This document shows positions 10,762-19,331 of a DNA stretch of 64,000 bases, piece after piece. Every line of letters begins with the position of its first letter. Position 1 is the stretch's first letter. Origin of the DNA: Actinoplanes palleronii (GTDB taxonomy: Bacteria; Actinomycetota; Actinomycetes; Mycobacteriales; Micromonosporaceae); contig NZ_BOMS01000031.1 in the NCBI RefSeq assembly GCF_016862315.1, positions 104,028 through 168,027 on the forward strand. Direction: 5' to 3'. The notes under the pieces are model-generated. The model was not told where the DNA came from and ran no database searches. It saw only the letters and a list, made by a program, of their open reading frames with translations. A program made the translations under genes and the position numbers.

Positions 10762-11046
10762 TTATTCAGGAACATCTTCGGCGGGAATATATCCTGCCCA
10801 AAAGGGCAGGCCAGCCGCTGCTATCCGGTCGCGAACTAAAGCTTGTTCTTGATGTCGGTTTGCTTTGGCCTCAGCGATTATCCGAGCGTGTTGTGCGCGG
10901 AGCTCCGCTCGCCGCGTCACTGCTTCCGGAGCGTCACCGCTGATCTCGGCCAGCAGTTGACGAGTCCGTTCGGCGCTCGCGAGCAGCTGCGGGGACGGAA
11001 CCGCGCGCCAAGAACGTCGCCCATGGCGCGGCGATAGCTGCGGCAT
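10762..11046 (-). CDS. small helical hypothetical protein
   Basis: 94 aa from ATG at 11046; the frame stays open further upstream so the start is uncertain. The C-terminal 75 residues (LLASAERTRQLLAEISGDAP, EAVTRRAELRAQHARIIAEA) look like genuine Ala/Glu/Arg-rich helix rather than antisense noise. No family was recognised. It could be the 3' remnant of a longer gene, since this part of the island is strewn with decayed genes. Confidence 0.35.
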   Translation of the reverse strand: MPQLSPRHGRRSWRAVPSPQLLASAERTRQLLAEISGDAPEAVTRRAELRAQHARIIAEAKANRHQEQALVRDRIAAAGLPFWAGYIPAEDVPE

Positions 11047-11129
11047 AGCGGCTATGCCGGCAGGTGGGTGGTGACCTGTACGACCGTGTTCGCACAGGTC
11101 AAGATGTCTGTTCACCGGCCCGGCGACGA

Positions 11130-11334
11130 TAATCATCGATGTTGCTCCAAGAGTGCCGCAAGATTTATTTGGCGACGTCGGGGTTGCGTGGGTCGGTGAA
11201 GAACAGACATTCATGTTCCTTCATGAAACGGGGTGACTGCGATGCGGGAGATCGCGAGCACCCTGCGCAGCGCTGCCGACACCTACGAAGCCGAAGACCG
11301 GGCCGGCGCCCACCGGATCAAGAACATCTACTGA
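11130..11334 (+). pseudogene. frameshifted EspC-like (type VII secretion substrate-like) remnant
   Basis: Two frames join into one protein-like reading: WVGEEQTFMFLHETG up to a TGA near 11235, then MREIASTLRSAADTYEAEDR and AGAHRIKNIY ending at 11334. The LRSAADTYE-x-ED pattern near the C-terminus resembles the helical tail with a Y-x3-D export motif in EspC-like ESX substrates. A single-base indel near 11235 separates the halves. It precedes the other ESX-substrate-like pseudogene by 9 bp, as in typical substrate pairs. Assignment is by pattern only. Confidence 0.45.
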
Positions 11335-11343
11335 CGGGGGAAC

Positions 11344-12140
11344 GTGATGTTCAGCGTCGCGCAGCACGAAGCGGTGATCGCGGAGATCAACGAGGGAATG
11401 AACACGCTCAACGCAAAGCTGGATCAAGCCATCCCCGCCGCCGACCGTGTGGCCAGCCAGTGGTGGGTGGCCGACGTGATCGGCGAAGCGCTTATGTACA
11501 TAGCCCGCGAGACCGTGGAACTTGGCAAGGAGATCGTCGCTTTTATCGCCGACCTGCTCAAAGGGGCCGTCGCGCCGATCATCATGTTCCAGGATTCCTG
11601 GAAGTGGGCCGACATCAAAAGCGGGTTCAGCGGCGTCGCGACCGAACTCAGCGACACCAACCTGATCATCGACGACTCAAAATAGTCCGGCGACGCCAAG
11701 AGCGCCTACGTCACCGTGGCGGCGGCGCAGTCCGCTGCCGCCAGCCGGTCAGCTCGATCGCCGGAACCACCATGGGCAACCTGATCCAATGCGCACTTGC
11801 CGGCTCGGTCTTCTACCTCGCGGTCGCCACGATCGCCGCCAAACTGATCGTCGCCGCCTCGGCCGCAGTCGCGGCGATCAGTAGCGCAGTCTTTTCCGAG
11901 ATTGGCGGCGTGATCTTCGTGGAGGAAGGCACGGTGAACATCACGGCACTGTCCGTGGCCGCCGGTGTCCTCGCGACGTTCCTGTCCTCGCAGGCCGTCG
12001 CCATGGTCATGATGCACAGCGACGCTACCGATCCGACCAGCTTCCCGGGCGGCGGCCATTGGCCAGCAGCTAACACCGCCCGCTACAACGACGCGACTAT
12101 CAACGACACCGACGCGGACTGGAACCTCAAGGGCGAATAG
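11344..12140 (+). pseudogene. ESX-substrate-like / WXG100-like membrane-associated protein, broken
   Basis: The 5' part (113 aa, GTG/ATG start with GGGGG just upstream) reads MFSVAQHEAVIAEINEGMNT...SWKWADIKSGFSG, a helical hairpin with a W-x-x-I pair. It ends at TAG 11683-11685, where homologous sequence would continue in the same frame (SGDAKSAYVTVAAAQSAA). A second lesion, a frameshift near 11740-11765, moves the reading into the frame of MGNLIQCALAGSVFYLAVAT (from 11772). That frame continues through hydrophobic segments to DADWNLKGE at 12140. The C-terminal half is clearly paralogous to the fragment at 30856-31118. Nonsense plus frameshift indicate a pseudogene, unless the two halves are expressed separately. 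Confidence 0.6.
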
Positions 12141-12595
12141 TCGACGTCGTAACGCCGGCATGGAAAATCCCAGGCGGGAGGCCTTACGTTCGGACGTGTG
12201 TTCAAAGTCTTGACGACGTGGATTACGGGCAGGCTTATGGAACCGTGCTCAGGCGCTATGTGATCCAGGCGCGTTCTTGACACGGCAATCACGAGCAGGC
12301 AAAACGGTTAAATCAAACAGTCAGGCAGGAGCGTATCCCTTTGGCGGATTGAGATTAGAAGTGCGGCGGGTAGGCAAGGGTGTCTAACAGCATCCGAGCC
12401 CTCGGGGCTGTTCCGAGGCGCTCCGTCGAAACGGGGAACTCAGGTCCTGCGGCGAGCGGTGTGCCTGCGACTAGAGCTAAGACGATGGGTCTTGTGCTTG
12501 GCGGATAACCTGACTCGCAGTCGCTAAGATTCGCGGGCTGCAAACGGATCATACTGTTACCGCTGTGATCATGGGCATCTATTGACTACTCTAAG
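12141..12595. other. gene-free spacer upstream of the STAND-TPR gene
   Basis: 455 bp with no credible coding sequence. It must hold the promoter of the STAND-TPR gene; a TTGACT (12583-12588) lies too close to the start to be its -35. Nothing else can be assigned. Confidence 0.4.
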
Positions 12596-14860
12596 ATGAT
12601 GGACGCTGGAGCACTGTGGACGATTGTCGGCTCTGTGGCCGGCGTCGGAGCCCTGATCATCGGGTCCGCTCAGCTACAGCAGGGCAAGAAGAGTCTGCAG
12701 CGAAAGGCCAGCACGGCGGATGCGGCGCCTCACGAGGGCGGTTCCGGTTATGTTCTCGGTGACACTGTAGCGGTCCCGCTCGGTCGGTTGCCCCGCGAGG
12801 TTGTCGGACGTGAGACGACTCTGCGACTCCTTGCCCGTGCATTCAGGCAGGGGGATCGAGTCATCGTTCTCGCTGGCGTTGGAGGCATAGGCAAATCGAC
12901 CGTCGCAGCGGAGTTTTGCCGGACCATGACAGGCCGTAGCTGGCCGCGGCGACCCAGTCCCTCAGTGTGGTGGATCGACGGATCGGACCGGGCGCGGCTC
13001 GTCGGCGGTCTGGTATCGGTGATTCGAGCGGTCGGTGGTACCGAAGCCGACTGTGTCGCAGTGCGTGACGGATATCCCGATGCGCCCGACCGATTATGGC
13101 GCCTCCTGCGCCGCTCGTCGCAGCGCTGGGTGATTACGATCGATAATGTCGACGACCCGTCCGTGCTCAACTGGGTCGCCGCCGATGCACCGGGACAATC
13201 CGCCAACGTCTCGACCGGGACAGGGTGGGTGCGATCGAGCCCACGCGGTTTGCTCATCATCACGTCGCGGAATGCAGACGCTACCTCGTGGAGCAGTAAG
13301 TCAGACATTGTCAACGTTGACACGCTGAGCCGTTCGGACTCTGCTAGCATCCTGCTCCGCCTGGCGCCGCAGGCTGGCGTACGAGAGGACGCCGAAGTTC
13401 TGGCCGACACCTTGGGAGGACTTCCGCTCGTTCTGCGCGTCGCAGGCGCCTATTTGGCATATCCCTTGGCTCGGTGGGCGACGTTCGACGAATACCGGTT
13501 GGCTTACCGGCATCAAACCGTAGAGGTGTTGGCCGCCACCAACACAACTTCGATCGGTGAACGGGATGATCTCATGACGACTTGGGAGCTGTCACTCGAC
13601 GATCTGTCCAAACGCGGTGTTCCGGAGGCCAGAGCACTTCTACGCCTCATATCGTGCTACGCGGCGAACGCGACCATTCCACTCGACCTTCTCGATTCTG
13701 AGGCGCTACATCCGCTGCTAGGTGCCGCAGCTGGCACTGACGTGCGGCTCAGAGTAGAGCAGGCACTTCGTGGGTTACTCCGCTACGGTTTAATCAGCAG
13801 CGGACCGACGCCACCCCCAAGCATCGTCGGGCATCCAGCGATTACCGACAGCAATCGAAGCCATCTCCGTCGCGGCTCCGAGCCTAGCCCCCACCTGGTG
13901 TGCGCGGTGGCGTCGTCGCTCGTCGTCGAGAGAATCCGCGCGCTGTCCTTCAGCGCCCCCCGAGACTGGCCCGCGTTCGCCATGCTCGTGCCTCACTTGC
14001 AGGCCCTACTTAAGGTAACGCCAGAGTTCCTAGGCGAGGACGACCTCGGCGCTCTTTGCGACATGGCGAGCAAAGCCGTACTCGCCTACGACTGGAGCGG
14101 CGGTCTGGCGGCCGCCGAACAACTCACCCGAATGGCCCTCCACGCTGGCCGATCGCTGCCAGCCACATCGCCGCCCAAGCTTCGCCTGCTTCAGCAGGAA
14201 GCGCTGCAGAGGGGAAGGCGAGGCCATTGGGGCGAGGCGCTACCGGTTTTCAAGCAACTGGCCGGAGTCAGCGCCCGGGCGAACGGGGACGATCACCCGG
14301 TGACGCTGGCCATCCGTCACGACCTAGCGCGTGCCTACGCTCACGAAGGCCAGTGGACGGCGGCGGAGAACCAGGCGCGAGAGGTGTTCGAAGCCCGGGC
14401 GAGGTCTCTTGGCGGCGTCCACGTCGAGACGTTGGCAAGCGAGCACCACCTCGCGCGCGCGCTGTCCGCGCAGCACAAATGGGACGCCTGCAATCCGCTG
14501 TTTGAGGAGATCATCCGCAAGGAGCGCAGCCTCGTCGGTGATCGCGACATTCTGACCCTGGCAACCCGGGACGCTCAGGCGCGGAGTTTCGCCGAACAGG
14601 GTCGGTGGTTCGAGGCCAGTCAGGCTTACCAGGCGATTCTCGACATCCGTAGCGGTTTTATGGGCCGAGAGCACCCGACGACGCTTGCAAATCACCACAG
14701 CCTTGGTGTCGCGCTGGCCCATCAAGGCCGAATGAATGAGGCACGCGAGGCTCTCGAGCGCGTGTACGAGGCGCGCCTGCGTGTGTTGGGGCGCGATCAT
14801 CCGGAGACCCACCAGACAGCCGATGCCCTCCGCGAGATCGACCGCGCGCGAGGCGAATGA
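12596..14860 (+). CDS. STAND (NB-ARC-type) NTPase with N-terminal membrane helix and C-terminal TPRs
   Basis: 754 aa. An N-terminal hydrophobic segment (about 7-25, LWTIVGSVAGVGALIIGSAQ) could anchor it in the membrane. NB-ARC core: P-loop VLAGVGGIGKSTVA (about 95-108), Walker B WVITIDNVDD, sensor LIITSRNAD, and the GLPL motif LGGLPLVLRVAG. The C-terminal third (about 520-750) is TPR repeats with FKQLAGVSARANGDDHPVTL-type blocks repeated every 42 residues (GDDHPVTLAIRHDLARAYAH, GREHPTTLANHHSLGVALAH, GRDHPETHQTADALREI). This is the signature of actinobacterial NB-ARC/TPR proteins. It is probably a signalling or defence switch; the partner is unknown. It ends 30 bp before the methyltransferase and could regulate or be cotranscribed with the metabolic cluster. 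Confidence 0.88.
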   Translation: MMDAGALWTIVGSVAGVGALIIGSAQLQQGKKSLQRKASTADAAPHEGGSGYVLGDTVAVPLGRLPREVVGRETTLRLLARAFRQGDRVIVLAGVGGIGKSTVAAEFCRTMTGRSWPRRPSPSVWWIDGSDRARLVGGLVSVIRAVGGTEADCVAVRDGYPDAPDRLWRLLRRSSQRWVITIDNVDDPSVLNWVAADAPGQSANVSTGTGWVRSSPRGLLIITSRNADATSWSSKSDIVNVDTLSRSDSASILLRLAPQAGVREDAEVLADTLGGLPLVLRVAGAYLAYPLARWATFDEYRLAYRHQTVEVLAATNTTSIGERDDLMTTWELSLDDLSKRGVPEARALLRLISCYAANATIPLDLLDSEALHPLLGAAAGTDVRLRVEQALRGLLRYGLISSGPTPPPSIVGHPAITDSNRSHLRRGSEPSPHLVCAVASSLVVERIRALSFSAPRDWPAFAMLVPHLQALLKVTPEFLGEDDLGALCDMASKAVLAYDWSGGLAAAEQLTRMALHAGRSLPATSPPKLRLLQQEALQRGRRGHWGEALPVFKQLAGVSARANGDDHPVTLAIRHDLARAYAHEGQWTAAENQAREVFEARARSLGGVHVETLASEHHLARALSAQHKWDACNPLFEEIIRKERSLVGDRDILTLATRDAQARSFAEQGRWFEASQAYQAILDIRSGFMGREHPTTLANHHSLGVALAHQGRMNEAREALERVYEARLRVLGRDHPETHQTADALREIDRARGE

Positions 14861-14890
14861 CAATGCCGCCCGTCCGGAAGAGGTGGACCC

Positions 14891-16183
14891 TTGCCGACAG
14901 TCGAACTGCATGGAATCTCGCGGAGCGCACATCCAGAAGTCGTACGGAGCATCGACGAGAGACTACGCACCTGCGCTTTCGTGGCGGACATCGTGGTCGT
15001 CGAGGCGCACACTAAGGTGCTCGATCTTGACGGGCGGCCGCGGCCGTTCGTGCGGGTGCTGACCCGAAGCGACGAAAAAGCCTCCGTTTTGGCCGACAAG
15101 CTCGCTGATCTTGCGGATGTGGAGACGGTGCTCATCGGCTTCCATCCGATCCGGCAAGCGACCATGGAAGGGCAGCTCGCCGAGGCGCTACAACCAGTCG
15201 CGCAGGCGTTCACCGCCTTCGCGTTGCATGCTTTTCTGGATACTGGTCTGGCGCGCAGCATTGAGTCAGGGATGGCTGACCTGGCCGCTCTGGCCGATCG
15301 GCATGCGATGGATCCGGACCGGCTATCCGCGCTGCTCGGTTACCTGGTCAATGAGCGCTATCTCACCCGGGTGGCCGACCGGTGGGAGCTGACTGGCAAG
15401 ATGCGGGCAGTCGCCCGCATCGAGCCGTGGTACACCCTGCTGATCGGCGGTTACGGGCAGCTTCTGCCGACCATCCGGGAGTTGCTTCCCGCTGGCGCCC
15501 CGTTCGGAAGCCGGGACGCCGTCGCTGTCGGTCGCGGCAGTTGCGGCATCAGTCAATACGACGCGATCCCGATGATCGTGTCGCTTTTGAGCGGTGAAAA
15601 CGCCCTACTCGGACGGATCATCGACATCGGATGCGGCGACGGCTCGTTCCTGGCATCCCTGATCAAGCAGAACCAAGCCGAGGCCGGGATCGGACTCGAC
15701 AGCGATCCCGGTAGCATCCGAGCCGCCAATGAGTCCATCGATTCGTGGGGCCTGGCGTCGAGACTGTCGTTCCAAACCACGACTGTGCAGGACTTCATCG
15801 CCGCTCAATCCGGTGACGGTCGCCGCGACTGCTTCCTGGCCTCGTTCGTGCTCCAGGAAATCCTGGAGCAGCAGGGCGAGGAGAGCTTACGGTCGGTGTT
15901 GCGGGCGATCAGTCGACGAGGTTCACGCCTTCTCGTCGTCGAGGTTGAGCCCGGCCGGGACGGTCTGGACATGACCACCGGCCTGGCCAACCGGTATTAC
16001 AACGCATATTTCCTGCTGCATGCGCTGACTGAGCAGCGGCTGGCTAGCCGCGATTACTGGGAGGCGATTTTCGCGGACTGCGGGTTTTCCGTCGCCCGAT
16101 CGGCCACGGTGAACCCAGAGGTCGATTCGACTGGGCTGGAGTTCGGGCTACTGCTGTCGCCGCGGAGCGGGTGGGTGGCTTGA
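14891..16183 (+). CDS. SAM-dependent C/O-methyltransferase with extra N-terminal domain, 2-ketoarginine methyltransferase-like
   Basis: 430 aa from a TTG start with a good AGAGGTGG ribosome-binding site. Three parts are visible. Residues 1-88 (mature N-terminus Pro-Thr-Val-Glu-Leu) have a beta-alpha-beta pattern like small tautomerases. Residues about 95-185 form a winged-helix dimerisation domain (FTAFALHAFLDTGLARSIES, LSALLGYLVNERYL). Residues about 200-420 form a class I methyltransferase with motif I IIDIGCGDGSF and acidic GLDSDPGSIRAAN. The last two parts resemble MrsA/SznE-type methyltransferases that C-methylate alpha-keto acids such as 2-ketoarginine. The ureohydrolase and aminotransferases nearby fit an arginine-derived substrate (inference). 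It overlaps the next aminotransferase gene. Confidence 0.8.
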   Translation: MPTVELHGISRSAHPEVVRSIDERLRTCAFVADIVVVEAHTKVLDLDGRPRPFVRVLTRSDEKASVLADKLADLADVETVLIGFHPIRQATMEGQLAEALQPVAQAFTAFALHAFLDTGLARSIESGMADLAALADRHAMDPDRLSALLGYLVNERYLTRVADRWELTGKMRAVARIEPWYTLLIGGYGQLLPTIRELLPAGAPFGSRDAVAVGRGSCGISQYDAIPMIVSLLSGENALLGRIIDIGCGDGSFLASLIKQNQAEAGIGLDSDPGSIRAANESIDSWGLASRLSFQTTTVQDFIAAQSGDGRRDCFLASFVLQEILEQQGEESLRSVLRAISRRGSRLLVVEVEPGRDGLDMTTGLANRYYNAYFLLHALTEQRLASRDYWEAIFADCGFSVARSATVNPEVDSTGLEFGLLLSPRSGWVA

Positions 16184-17304
16184 CGCTGAGTGCTTTGCAG
16201 AGGCAGCTCGCCCATGTGCGGGCACACCCGGAGATCCGCTGGATTGACGGCATCGAGAACGTGCCTGTGTGGCCCGGTCGCCACCCGCTGACCGGAAGGC
16301 TTAGTGCTGCTCGCTACGCGGCCAGGTACGAGGATCCGCGCGGCGAACCACTCCTGATCGATGCGGTGCTTCAGCGGGAACGCGATCGCGGCAAATCGGT
16401 CGAGGGGTCGGGTGTGTGCATAACGCACGGTGGCCTCGCTGGACTCGGCCTGGTCTTCCGGCATCTCCGCTCGTCCGGGCTGCGGACACTGATCTGCCAA
16501 ATGCCGATGCTGTCTAGCATCCATCTTCTTGCCGTTTCCGCCGGCCTCTCGGTCCGCGGCGTGGGCTCGGACGAGTTCCTTGACTACATGGCAAATGATG
16601 CTTCCCGCGATGCAGCGCTGTATCTCTGCTCGCCACACAACCCGACCGGCGCTGTATGGGACGAGGCAGAGATCAAGACCCTTATGAGCGGGCGCGCCGA
16701 CAACTTCCGCCTAGTCGTAGACGGCGTCTACGATTCGTTCGTTTTCGGCGAGCGGCCTTGTTTCGGTTACCTCGAAGACCCGCGCATCTTCTACATCGAC
16801 TCGATGTCGAAGAGCTACGGTTCGCCGGGCCTGCGTGTCGGCTGGGTCGTCGGAGCCCCCGATGAGGTGGACCGGCTGGTGGTCCGGAACGAGTTCGAGA
16901 ACATCGCCGTGGGCGGGCTCAACCAGGAGCTCGCACGTCGCCTCTTGGAGCATGGCAATGTCGCCCTGATTGACCGGGTGGTTGACGGACGCCGGCAGGT
17001 GATCCGGTGGTGGTCCCGACTGAACGCCGCTGGGGCAGCTGAGGGTCAGCTATCCGTCGACGGTGGCACCCAGGCGTGCGTTCCGCTGCCGGTGGGCCTC
17101 GATGTCGAGCTCCTCTCCCACCGGCTCCTCACCGATTTCCACCTGGTGCTCGTTAGCTCTGCCAACTACCACAACGTCCCCGGCGCAGCTCCATTCCTGC
17201 GGGTGCCGTTGGGGTGTGACCCCCAGCGGCTCTGTCAGATTCTTGAGGCGCTGGAGCCCGCTATCGTCTCCCAGTACGGAGACAGCAGATTGACCCTGAT
17301 GTAG
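16171..17304 (+). CDS. PLP-dependent aminotransferase, class I/II
   Basis: 377 aa from GTG 16171, overlapping the methyltransferase stop by 13 bp; a TTG at 16180 (TTGA overlap) is an alternative start. Fold-type I signatures: CSPHNPTGAVWDEAE, the cofactor Asp/Tyr block LVVDGVYDSFVF, and the Schiff-base Lys in IDSMSKSYGSPGLRVGW. The C-terminal Arg that binds the carboxylate is likely in FLRVPLG. It probably interconverts an amino acid and the 2-keto acid that the coupled methyltransferase methylates. Its 3' end overlaps the 3' end of the opposing aminotransferase gene by 70 bp, which is unusual. Confidence 0.9.
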   Translation: MGGLTLSALQRQLAHVRAHPEIRWIDGIENVPVWPGRHPLTGRLSAARYAARYEDPRGEPLLIDAVLQRERDRGKSVEGSGVCITHGGLAGLGLVFRHLRSSGLRTLICQMPMLSSIHLLAVSAGLSVRGVGSDEFLDYMANDASRDAALYLCSPHNPTGAVWDEAEIKTLMSGRADNFRLVVDGVYDSFVFGERPCFGYLEDPRIFYIDSMSKSYGSPGLRVGWVVGAPDEVDRLVVRNEFENIAVGGLNQELARRLLEHGNVALIDRVVDGRRQVIRWWSRLNAAGAAEGQLSVDGGTQACVPLPVGLDVELLSHRLLTDFHLVLVSSANYHNVPGAAPFLRVPLGCDPQRLCQILEALEPAIVSQYGDSRLTLM

Positions 17305-18308
17305 CCGGGCCAGCCGTGCAGTCCGAAGTGTCGCTCGTCCATCGTCAAGCACTCGCGGCGAATGTTATCGCCTACCACGGCGAACGTGAAATAGCTTGCG
17401 TTCGGTGTGGCCATCTCCGGGCCAATCAGGCCGTCGGACAGCAGTCGGCGATGCTGCCTGGCGATGTGGCCGGTTAGGAGCGCATTGCCTTCCGCGCTGT
17501 TCAACGCCTTCATTATGGCCACCGCCTGCAGATAGCCGATGGTGCTCGTGGAACCGGTAATGTTGGAGCAGGGATAGCGGATGTCCTCTTTGAAGCGCTC
17601 CGGATAGATCAGGTAAGCGAAGCGGACTCCGTGGACGGCCAAGCTTTTGGTTGGGCAGACCAGTCTGACCGTCAAGTCCGGCAGAAGGCGCGATGTCTGT
17701 TCGGGCGCCCGAGGCTGATCCCACTGGGTGTATTGGAAGGTGCCGTCGACGAAGACTAGTGATCCAGTGTCCGCCTGCCAATCCCGAATGCGGTCAAAAT
17801 GCTTCTCGTGCACTTTCGTGCCGGCCATCCAGATGGGATCGCAGAAGAGCAGAGTGGACCGTTCGGTGGGCAGTCTTAGGTCCGCGTCGCCGTGCAGAGG
17901 CATGGTTGAGATCGGGGTAAGTCTGATGCCGAGCCGTTGCGCGAAGTAGTAACACGAGTAGTAAATCGGTGGAACGTAGAAGATCTCGGTGATGCCCTGT
18001 GCTTGCGCGAACAGGAAGATGGTTAACAGTAGAGGGCTGGAGCCATTGGTCATGTAGATCGAGTTGGGGGCGATCTCGATGCCGTCGGCGTTCGCGTGGA
18101 AGTCCTGGATCAGGGTCGCCAAGTCGGCGGCCTCGCTGAGGATGTCGTAGCACTCCATCTGGTCGGCGGAGTAGGTGTGCGGCACATATTCGAAGGGATT
18201 GACTGTCTCCCAACCGGAGAGGAACTTTCCCTCGCCGATCCGGCGCCACTGCATGTCGATGTCCTGGTGCAGCCGAAGGATCTCTTGACCGTCGATTTCC
18301 ATTGCCAC
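17235..18308 (-). CDS. atypical PLP-dependent aminotransferase-like protein
   Basis: 357 aa. Fold-type I features are present: MTNGSSPLLLTIFLF (phosphate-binding region), LVFVDGTFQYTQWDQPR with the PLP-ring Asp, and LVCPTKSLAVHGVRFAYLI with the candidate Schiff-base Lys. The usual NPTG segment is replaced by CDPIWMAGTKVHE, so this is a divergent branch, perhaps a transaminase with unusual substrate or a PLP lyase. It is the second gene of a minus-strand pair, 4 bp after the dehydrogenase-like gene, and converges with the other aminotransferase, sharing 70 bp of antisense-overlapping 3' sequence. Confidence 0.8.
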   Translation of the reverse strand: MAMEIDGQEILRLHQDIDMQWRRIGEGKFLSGWETVNPFEYVPHTYSADQMECYDILSEAADLATLIQDFHANADGIEIAPNSIYMTNGSSPLLLTIFLFAQAQGITEIFYVPPIYYSCYYFAQRLGIRLTPISTMPLHGDADLRLPTERSTLLFCDPIWMAGTKVHEKHFDRIRDWQADTGSLVFVDGTFQYTQWDQPRAPEQTSRLLPDLTVRLVCPTKSLAVHGVRFAYLIYPERFKEDIRYPCSNITGSTSTIGYLQAVAIMKALNSAEGNALLTGHIARQHRRLLSDGLIGPEMATPNASYFTFAVVGDNIRRECLTMDERHFGLHGWPGYIRVNLLSPYWETIAGSSASRI

Positions 18309-18312
18309 CCTC

Positions 18313-19242
18313 TCACAAGACGGGGTTCACCCGTTCGCCGGCAATCCAGCCGCTTAACGCAGCCGCCCAGGTGTCCGCCCACCTCAGCTGACATTCGTAC
18401 GTCCACCAGCCGTTTAAGTGGGTCGTGACGAGGTTCGGCACACCGGCGTAGCGAGTCGGGTCGCCGATGACATCGATGCCCGCGCCGGCCAGATGACCGT
18501 CGACCAGCGCCTGGTGGAGCGCCGGGAAATCCACGAGTTCGTCGGCGGAGACGTTGATCAGCACTGCCCCGTTCTTCATCCGGGCGATCGCCTCGGCATT
18601 GATCACCTTTTCGGTATCCGCGTCGAGCGGCGCTGTGAGAAAGAGGACATCGGCGACGGCGAACAGCTCCGCTCGCTCCATCCACTGCCCGATGCCACCT
18701 CGGCGCCCCGATCGATTGGTGTATGCCACCTGCATGCCGAGTGCATCGCAGGCTCGGGCCACTCGTTTCCCGATGTCACCGAGCCCGAAGATCCCGGCAG
18801 TGCGACCGTTGACGTCGTGGGCAATGAAGGCGGTGGTCTGAGTCGCGCCCTGCTGGATGGCCTGGTCAATCTCACTAATGCGCCGGCCAACTGAGAGCAT
18901 CAGCCCGATCGCGAGCTCCGCCACCGAAGGCCCGGCATAGCCCGCCGTATTGCTGACGCCGATGCCGCGCTTACGACAGTAGTCGAGATCAACGTTGTCG
19001 TAGGCGGTGCCCATACAGATCACCAGTCGGAGGCCTGGAAAGCGCCGCAAAGTTTCCCCACCGAGTTCGCCGTTGGGGCCGATCAAGACCTCGATAGTGG
19101 TGGGGTCCCTCCGGTCCGGGTCGTCATCGTCCGTCCACGTGCATTGAGCGATCTTCTCCAGATTCGCGACGATCGGCTGTGGCACACCACTCCGGTTCGC
19201 TAGAACAAGAACTTGGGGTCGCGAGGTCAACGTGGTCTCCAA
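18313..19242 (-). CDS. D-2-hydroxyacid dehydrogenase-family protein with altered catalytic residues
   Basis: 309 aa. The Rossmann motif GIFGLGDIGKRVA (about residues 148-160) and the cap pattern CMGTAYDNVDLDYCRKRGIG, SNTAGYAGPSVAELAIGLML place it in the NAD(P)-dependent D-isomer-specific 2-hydroxyacid dehydrogenase family. The family's catalytic Arg normally sits in N-x-(S/A)-R-G; here the segment reads INVSADELVDFPAL, without Arg. The Glu motif (usually DVFExEP) reads GIDVIGDPTRY, while a His remains in VTTHLNGWW. So either the substrate handling differs or it is not a dehydrogenase. It is transcribed just upstream of the atypical aminotransferase and divergently from the SDR. Confidence 0.85.
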   Translation of the reverse strand: METTLTSRPQVLVLANRSGVPQPIVANLEKIAQCTWTDDDDPDRRDPTTIEVLIGPNGELGGETLRRFPGLRLVICMGTAYDNVDLDYCRKRGIGVSNTAGYAGPSVAELAIGLMLSVGRRISEIDQAIQQGATQTTAFIAHDVNGRTAGIFGLGDIGKRVARACDALGMQVAYTNRSGRRGGIGQWMERAELFAVADVLFLTAPLDADTEKVINAEAIARMKNGAVLINVSADELVDFPALHQALVDGHLAGAGIDVIGDPTRYAGVPNLVTTHLNGWWTYECQLRWADTWAAALSGWIAGERVNPVL

Positions 19243-19331
19243 GGCGCAGCGATACGGTAGTGGTCATCATGTCCAACGAAGAGAAGCTGGATCGCCGTGT
19301 GGGGTGACAGATTGTCGACAGGGCGGTGCCC

